Positions 1 to 3,275 of a stretch of DNA of 5,413 nt are shown here, in pieces. This stretch comes from Ruminococcaceae bacterium UBA3710. GTDB lineage: Bacteria > Bacillota > Clostridia > Oscillospirales > Acutalibacteraceae. Both the position numbers and the translations under genes were made by a program. The stretch lies in NCBI GenBank assembly GCA_002371985.1, contig DFHZ01000013.1, positions 1 through 5,413 of the forward strand, read 5' to 3'. Every line of letters starts with the position of its first letter. Position 1 is the stretch's first letter. Below the pieces are notes generated by a model. It did no database searches, had not been told where the DNA came from, and saw nothing but the letters and a program-made list of their open reading frames with translations.

Positions 1-111
1 TTTTCGGACTGCACTCTACTCCCGCCAATACCACCCACGCACTCTTGAAAACCGCTTATAAAAGCGGTTTTCGCCTACAAGGTATTTTTCCGCCGCACCT
101 GTCGCCGAAAA
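1..111. repeat. Nested inverted-repeat intergenic element (candidate)
   Basis: The window opens with TTTTCGG (1-7), and its reverse complement CCGAAAA lies at 105-111. A second, central inverted repeat (47-72) sits between them. Short outer arms around an inner hairpin, with no open reading frame of coding quality on either strand, resemble a small non-coding palindromic repeat of the kind scattered between genes in Clostridia. The outer arms are only 7 bp and the left end coincides with the window edge, so the pairing could be chance and the true boundary is unknown. No target-site duplication can be judged. Confidence 0.3.
47..72. repeat. 11-bp perfect hairpin
   Basis: GAAAACCGCTT (47-57) is followed by the 4-base loop ATAA and the exact reverse complement (62-72). 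The stem is GC-rich in its centre. There is no T-run after either arm beyond the TTTT inside the stem, so it is a poor terminator candidate. It is the core of the surrounding non-coding element. Confidence 0.7.
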
Positions 112-147
112 AATAAAACACCGCTCAAAAGGTGCCAAAATTAAAAA

Positions 148-168
148 TTAGTCTTATCAACAGACTAA
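148..168 (-). terminator. Second, weaker terminator hairpin behind the regulator gene
   Basis: TTAGTCT (148-154) pairs with AGACTAA (162-168) around a 7-base loop. Read leftward, the stem is followed immediately by TTTTTAATTTT (147-137), the arrangement of an intrinsic terminator. The 7-bp stem is A+T-rich and would be weak alone. It lies directly after the stronger hairpin at 168-196, so together they look like a tandem terminator for the leftward gene. Confidence 0.5.
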
Positions 169-196
169 AAATGCGGAGCATTATGCTCCGCATTTT
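168..196 (-). terminator. Intrinsic terminator of the regulator gene (possibly bidirectional)
   Basis: A 13-bp perfect stem pairs AAAATGCGGAGCA (168-180) with TGCTCCGCATTTT (184-196) around the loop TTA. It begins five bases past the leftward stop codon at 202-204. Read leftward the 3' arm ends in five Ts (171-167). Read rightward it also ends in TTTT with further T-rich sequence after 199, so it could stop transcription from either side. Confidence 0.85.
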
Positions 197-201
197 AAGT
201 T

Positions 202-594
202 TTATTTTTTCTTCGATTTGCCGTAAACATCATTAAAGCAATCAACTATTTTTTGTTGGTCTTCCTTCGATAAATTCCTGAAAATTCTGATTGCATTGGT
301 TTCTAAAATCGAAAGAGGCAAAACATCATTGTAACTCGGTTGTTCCAAAACAAGGCGAGGTATATTAGTATTAGAATATGCTTCGGTTTCCTCTTGTCCA
401 TATAAAAGAGTAGCAACAGAAACTCTGAACAACTCTGCTATTTGCTTAAGCATATCGGGAGACGGGTTGCCGTATTTTTCCATACGGGCATAGGTGTTTC
501 GCTTAAGCCCCAAAAGATCAGCCGCTTGAGCCTGAGTCAGTCCTGCGAGTTTCCTATATCCGGCTATTCTTTGATTTATCGTTTTCTCGTCCAT
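202..594 (-). CDS. Cro/C1-type (XRE) helix-turn-helix regulator
   Basis: A 130-residue protein whose N-terminal half is a Cro/C1-type helix-turn-helix DNA-binding domain (about residues 6-66). Residues 20-29 (TQAQAADLLG) fit helix 2 and the turn, and residues 30-40 (LKRNTYARMEK) fit the recognition helix. LLYG at 63-66 closes the domain in the usual way. The C-terminal half has no recognisable sensor or enzymatic domain; it ends in a charged helix (LSKEDQQKIVDCF, about 110-122) and a lysine-rich tail, compatible with dimerisation (inference). The start is placed at ATG 594 because GGAG lies 6 bases upstream. An in-frame TTG at 606 would add four residues but has no ribosome binding site. The gene stands alone, divergent from the tRNA and followed by tandem terminators. 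Its target is unknown; it could regulate itself or be a leftover of an element. The domain call is secure, the role is not. Confidence 0.9.
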   Translation of the reverse strand: MDEKTINQRIAGYRKLAGLTQAQAADLLGLKRNTYARMEKYGNPSPDMLKQIAELFRVSVATLLYGQEETEAYSNTNIPRLVLEQPSYNDVLPLSILETNAIRIFRNLSKEDQQKIVDCFNDVYGKSKKK

Positions 595-600
595 ATTTTT

Positions 601-604
601 CTCC
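601..604 (-). promoter_or_regulatory. Ribosome binding site that decides the regulator start
   Basis: GGAG on the minus strand (604-601) stands 6 bases before ATG 594. This spacing selects the ATG over the upstream TTG at 606, which overlaps this site's own 5' side and has only A+T-rich sequence before it. Confidence 0.75.
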
Positions 605-615
605 AAAATAAATTC

Positions 616-644
616 TTGACTAAAAGAAGCATAGCATGTATAAT
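616..644 (+). promoter_or_regulatory. Consensus housekeeping promoter of tRNA-Thr
   Basis: TTGACT (616-621) and TATAAT (639-644) are separated by exactly 17 bases. The predicted start of transcription (about 651) is only a few bases ahead of the mature tRNA 5' end at 656, as expected for a strong stable-RNA promoter with a minimal leader. It lies in the divergent gap ahead of the leftward regulator gene, whose own promoter is not obvious. Confidence 0.9.
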
Positions 645-655
645 TATTGTCGTAC

Positions 656-731
656 GCTGAAGTGGCTCAGATGGTAGAGCAGCTGATTCGTAATCAGCAG
701 ATCGTGGGTTCGAGTCCCATCTTCAGCTCCA
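656..731 (+). tRNA. tRNA-Thr (anticodon CGT)
   Basis: A complete 76-base cloverleaf. The acceptor stem is GCTGAAG (656-662) with CTTCAGC (721-727). The D stem is GCTC/GAGC (665-668, 677-680) and the anticodon stem GCTGA/TCAGC (682-686, 694-698) encloses the loop TTCGTAA. Anticodon CGT at 689-691 reads the threonine codon ACG. The T arm has GTGGG/CCCAT around TTCGAGT (704-720), with one G-T pair. The discriminator is T728 and the CCA tail is encoded (729-731). No intron or mismatch that would suggest a pseudogene is visible. It is a single-gene unit with its own promoter and terminator. Confidence 0.97.
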
Positions 732-737
732 TACAAC

Positions 738-778
738 GGACCTTAATTTGCTTTGTGCGAATTAAGGTTCTATTTTTT
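738..778 (+). terminator. Intrinsic terminator of tRNA-Thr
   Basis: A long stem pairs GGACCTTAATTTGC (738-751) with GCGAATTAAGGTTC (757-770), allowing G-T pairs near each end, around the loop TTTGT. TATTTTTT follows at 771-778. It begins six bases after the CCA end, so it closes the tRNA unit. On the opposite strand there is no T-run after the stem, so it is not a good terminator for the carboxypeptidase gene that converges on it. Confidence 0.9.
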
Positions 779-845
779 ATCATTTATCTACAAAAAATGA
801 CATTTATTGTAATTATAATATCATATTTCCTCTTTTTTGTCAAAC

Positions 846-2177
846 TCAACGATTATCATCGTGCTTATTATAGGGTATATATTTTACCTTTCGGCGTTTT
901 TTGCTATTCATATTAAGTTTAATTACACCGATAATAAATGCTATGATAAGCAAAACTATCAAAACATAAATCGCTACCATATACTTGGAAATAAAAAATC
1001 TTTTTATCCCTCTGAAAACATACAAAATTGTGCTTCTTTTTACATTTTCGGTAGAAATAAGATTAACTGTTCCGATTTTTTCTTCGGCATAAATAATATC
1101 CGCCGTACCCAAAACATCACCTTTTTTTATCGGTGCATCAACCGTTTTCTTATTAAGGTGAGGCTCGATTAAAATAGTAGATTCGTCAGCACTCTTCGGC
1201 AAAACGGTCAAGAAATCTTTTTCGATGTAAAGAGGGATATGGTCGGTATCAAGCGACAAATCGACCCCTACCTCGCAAACGGGATTTTTAGTGTTTGCCG
1301 CTTCCTTGTACTCAAAGTTATTGAATGCCCATTTATACAAGTTTTTGCTGTCCTCAAATTCATGCCTTTTTGACGGATTAACAGGGCATCCAAACATAGC
1401 ACAGATGTAATTATAGCCATTATACGAAGCGGTCGAAACCAAACATCTGCCTGCTTCGTCCGTATATCCTGTTTTAACACCTTTCGCATACGCATAATAA
1501 TAGTTTGTTGTATTATCCTGCAAAAAATTGGTTGTAGAAACCGTTCTTGCTTTAGAAAACTGAGTCGCACCGACCGTATATCTTGTTGTTTCGCAAATCT
1601 GCTTAAATGTTTCGTTTTTAAGGGCATAAGAAGTAAGTTTTACGGTATCGTTGGCAGTTGTATAATTTTGCTCACTGTGAAGCCCTACCGGGTTTTCATA
1701 ATGGGTATTATCAAGTCCTAATTCCTCTGCTTTTTTGTTCATCATATCGACAAAGTTTTCAACCGTACCGCCGTAATGAATGGCAGCAAGGTAAGCACAG
1801 TCGCCAAAAGACGCCATTAAAACAAGATATACTAAATCAAGTTCGGTTATCTCTTCACCCGAAACTAAATTTGAAACGGAACTTCCTGTACCGCTTATGA
1901 GTTTTAAGACCTCATCCGTCATTGCAATTTTGCTTTCCGGGCTGAACTTCGGGCTTTCAAGCATAAGTGTTACAGTCATTATTTTGGTAATTGATGCGGG
2001 GTAAACCTTTGTGTCGGCTTGTTTTGAGAACAACACTTCGCCGGTATCAAGAGAGGCAAAAACAACCGATTTCGCCGTGATGTTAATTCCCGTAGGTTCA
2101 TAGGCAAGTGCCGGTACCGAAACAGGAAGTGCAAGTATTATAAGACACAGAAAAAGAGCAAACATTCTTTTTATCAT
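846..2177 (-). CDS. D-alanyl-D-alanine carboxypeptidase, peptidase S11 (DacF/PBP5-like)
   Basis: A 443-residue penicillin-binding protein of the low-molecular-weight class, which removes the terminal D-Ala of peptidoglycan stem peptides outside the membrane. Residues 1-25 form a signal peptide (MIKR, hydrophobic core, ALA before YEP). The transpeptidase-like domain follows (about 30-280): SITK at 62-65 carries the nucleophile Ser62 and Lys65, and KTG is at 235-237. The second motif, normally SxN, reads SFG at 123-125, so its asparagine is replaced by glycine. A PBP5-type C-terminal beta domain spans about 295-380. A transmembrane helix (about 400-421) and a basic tail (KKRRKVKY) then anchor it, instead of the usual amphipathic helix. 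ATG 2177 is preferred over ATG 2195: GAGG lies 6 bases before it, and 2195 is too close to the predicted transcript start. No convincing terminator is seen between 778 and 845. The family is certain; full activity is open because of the motif change. The symbol dacF is not assigned because several paralogues are usual. Confidence 0.95.
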   Translation of the reverse strand: MIKRMFALFLCLIILALPVSVPALAYEPTGINITAKSVVFASLDTGEVLFSKQADTKVYPASITKIMTVTLMLESPKFSPESKIAMTDEVLKLISGTGSSVSNLVSGEEITELDLVYLVLMASFGDCAYLAAIHYGGTVENFVDMMNKKAEELGLDNTHYENPVGLHSEQNYTTANDTVKLTSYALKNETFKQICETTRYTVGATQFSKARTVSTTNFLQDNTTNYYYAYAKGVKTGYTDEAGRCLVSTASYNGYNYICAMFGCPVNPSKRHEFEDSKNLYKWAFNNFEYKEAANTKNPVCEVGVDLSLDTDHIPLYIEKDFLTVLPKSADESTILIEPHLNKKTVDAPIKKGDVLGTADIIYAEEKIGTVNLISTENVKRSTILYVFRGIKRFFISKYMVAIYVLIVLLIIAFIIGVIKLNMNSKKRRKVKYIPYNKHDDNR

Positions 2178-2183
2178 AATCAA

Positions 2184-2187
2184 CCTC
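2184..2187 (-). promoter_or_regulatory. Ribosome binding site that decides the carboxypeptidase start
   Basis: GAGG on the minus strand (2187-2184) is 6 bases from ATG 2177. The alternative in-frame ATG at 2195 is preceded only by A+T-rich sequence. Starting at 2177 also gives a normal signal peptide beginning MIKR. Confidence 0.75.
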
Positions 2188-2206
2188 AAAAACATTTATT
2201 AAATAT

Positions 2207-2235
2207 ATTATACAATAACTATTGACAAATTAAAA
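2207..2235 (-). promoter_or_regulatory. Probable promoter of the carboxypeptidase gene
   Basis: On the minus strand a perfect TATAAT lies at 2212-2207. A poor -35 match, TTTTAA (2235-2230), stands 17 bases upstream. Predicted transcription starts near 2200, giving a leader of about 23 bases to ATG 2177. The weak -35 suggests modest strength or activator dependence (inference). It overlaps the rightward promoter at 2222-2250. Confidence 0.55.
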
Positions 2236-2250
2236 GTAAAAAAATACAAT
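2222..2250 (+). promoter_or_regulatory. Strong promoter of the metallophosphoesterase gene
   Basis: TTGACA (2222-2227), a 17-base spacer and TACAAT (2245-2250) match the housekeeping consensus at 11 of 12 positions. The predicted transcript starts near 2257, leaving a leader of only about 20 bases before the GTG start. Confidence 0.85.
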
Positions 2251-2276
2251 ATTCTATGAAATAAAAAGATTAAAGT

Positions 2277-2963
2277 GTGGTGTTTTTTACGGTTTACGTT
2301 ACCGGAGATATGCACGGCGATATAGAACGCCTGTATGACAAAGAATTCAGAAAACTTAAGAAAAACGATGTTTTGATTGTCTGCGGTGATTTCGGATATA
2401 TTTTCGACGGCAACGAACTCGAAAAAAAAGTTAAAAAGTTTTTTGCTACAAGAAAGTTTGTAACCGCTTTTGTGGAAGGCACTCACGATAATCTTGATAA
2501 AATCAACAGTTCTCGTGTTACGGTATGGAAAGGCGGAAAAGTCCATAGAATAGAGGGAAATCTTCTCCACCTTATGCGAGGGCAGATATTTACCATAGAG
2601 GGAAATACATTCTTTACTTTTGGCGGCGGAGAAAGTATCGACAAGGATATAAGGGTTGAAAAAAACCTTTGGTGGAGAGAAGAAGAGCCTACTCCTGCCG
2701 AAATGGCTGAGGGTGCAAAAACACTTGACGAAGTAGGCTGTAAAGTTGACTATATTATAACGCACGAACCGCCCTCTCTCGTTAAGAGTGCAATGCTTCT
2801 CAGAAGCGGAAATGCTGACAGGGTAAACAAACTCAACGGATATTTTGAAGAACTTGACCGCTCTCTCACCTTTAAGAATTGGTTTTTCGGCTCCTTGCAC
2901 GAGGATAAGAGAATAACCGAACACCATACCTGCGTTTTCCAAAAACTGATACCTATTGAATAA
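2277..2963 (+). CDS. Calcineurin-like metallophosphoesterase with altered metal-2 site
   Basis: A 228-residue soluble protein without signal peptide or membrane segment. It has the ordered motifs of the calcineurin-like phosphoesterase family, which hydrolyses phosphomono- or diesters with a two-metal centre: GDMHGD (10-15; Asp11, His13), GDFGY (37-41; Asp38), GTHDN (68-72; His70), THEPP (162-166; His163) and GSLH (205-208; His208). The family pattern is GNH[D/E] and GHxH, so Asn is Thr69 and the first His is Ser206. Both belong to metal site 2, while the metal-1 ligands are intact. It fits the small stand-alone phosphoesterases common in Clostridia; the substrate is unknown. Start: GTG 2277 is followed directly by GTG 2280, and an in-frame stop lies just upstream (2271-2273), so no longer start exists. 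No clear Shine-Dalgarno is present, which is odd beside such a strong promoter. It may be a mononuclear or non-catalytic member. Confidence 0.9.
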   Translation: MVFFTVYVTGDMHGDIERLYDKEFRKLKKNDVLIVCGDFGYIFDGNELEKKVKKFFATRKFVTAFVEGTHDNLDKINSSRVTVWKGGKVHRIEGNLLHLMRGQIFTIEGNTFFTFGGGESIDKDIRVEKNLWWREEEPTPAEMAEGAKTLDEVGCKVDYIITHEPPSLVKSAMLLRSGNADRVNKLNGYFEELDRSLTFKNWFFGSLHEDKRITEHHTCVFQKLIPIE

Positions 2964-3090
2964 AAAAGAGCGTAAATATGTTCTGCATTTGAAAAATTTG
3001 TTATTGATATATGGAGTAAAAAGACATAGGGGAAACTTTGGTGTTGCAAGATAATTTTACAACACATAGAACCGTTACCCACGCCAAAAT

Positions 3091-3130
3091 CTGTGTACAA
3101 GTGTCAATGATGGGTGACACTTGTACACAG
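3091..3130. repeat. 16-bp perfect inverted repeat
   Basis: CTGTGTACAAGTGTCA (3091-3106) is followed by the 8-base spacer ATGATGGG and its exact reverse complement (3115-3130). Each arm contains the self-complementary hexamer TGTACA. No T-run follows on either strand, so it is not a standard intrinsic terminator, although as RNA it would form a very stable hairpin. It ends 27 bases before the -35 element of the next promoter, a plausible position for an upstream protein-binding site. Confidence 0.9.
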
Positions 3131-3157
3131 CATTGATGAAAGCAGCTTTTATTTCTG

Positions 3158-3186
3158 TTGCACTATCTTTTGAATTGTGATATAAT
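3158..3186 (+). promoter_or_regulatory. Promoter of the pyruvyl transferase-glycosyltransferase gene
   Basis: TTGCAC (3158-3163), a 17-base spacer and a perfect TATAAT (3181-3186) preceded by TGA, which forms the extended -10 pattern TGnTATAAT. Predicted transcription begins near 3193 and leaves a leader of about 83 bases. The gene is thus transcribed independently of the phosphoesterase upstream. Confidence 0.8.
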
Positions 3187-3262
3187 GAGCATTAAGAGTG
3201 TAGTACGCAAAGGTATTATGTGTCTCACAAAATATTTATGTCAATATAGTTGTTGTCTTTAT

Positions 3263-3268
3263 AAGGAG
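3263..3268 (+). promoter_or_regulatory. Ribosome binding site of the pyruvyl transferase-glycosyltransferase gene
   Basis: AAGGAG at 3263-3268, 7 bases before ATG 3276, is a near-perfect Shine-Dalgarno sequence and fixes the start of this long gene. Confidence 0.85.
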
Positions 3269-3275
3269 TGCGTTT

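Larger units (their letters stand above)
2964..3275. other. Gene-free stretch between phosphoesterase and pyruvyl transferase genes
   Basis: No coding frame with a start, ribosome binding site and recognisable protein is present on either strand. The first half (2964-3090) has no T-tailed hairpin, so the end of the phosphoesterase transcript is undefined; only a weak imperfect stem (3041-3065) is seen. The second half contains the perfect inverted repeat at 3091-3130, the promoter at 3158-3186, and a predicted leader of about 83 bases (from about 3193) before the ATG at 3276. I recognise no riboswitch or T-box in the leader. Confidence 0.7.

Noticed and set aside
604..606. TTG as start of the helix-turn-helix regulator
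   Set aside because: No Shine-Dalgarno precedes it, and it overlaps the ribosome binding site that serves the ATG at 594.
656..731. tRNA-Thr as the attachment site of an integrated element, with the nearby regulator as a remnant
   Set aside because: No second copy of the tRNA 3' end and no integrase or phage gene is seen in the window.
791..840. Pairing CAAAAAA with TTTTTTG as a terminator for the carboxypeptidase gene
   Set aside because: A/T-only pairing with a loop of more than 35 bases is not a plausible terminator stem.
837..1172. Plus-strand open frame opposite the carboxypeptidase C-terminus
   Set aside because: Low-complexity translation antisense to a well-supported gene.
2208..2942. 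Long open frame on the minus strand opposite the phosphoesterase
   Set aside because: It is the complement of a gene with clear family motifs, its translation has no recognisable domain, and it would run across both promoters.
3041..3065. Hairpin GTGTTG/CAACAC as a terminator of the phosphoesterase gene
   Set aside because: The stem is short and imperfect, and no T-run follows it.
2750..3100. Minus-strand open frame spanning the end of the phosphoesterase and the gap
   Set aside because: Half is antisense to a real gene; there is no credible ribosome binding site or recognisable protein.
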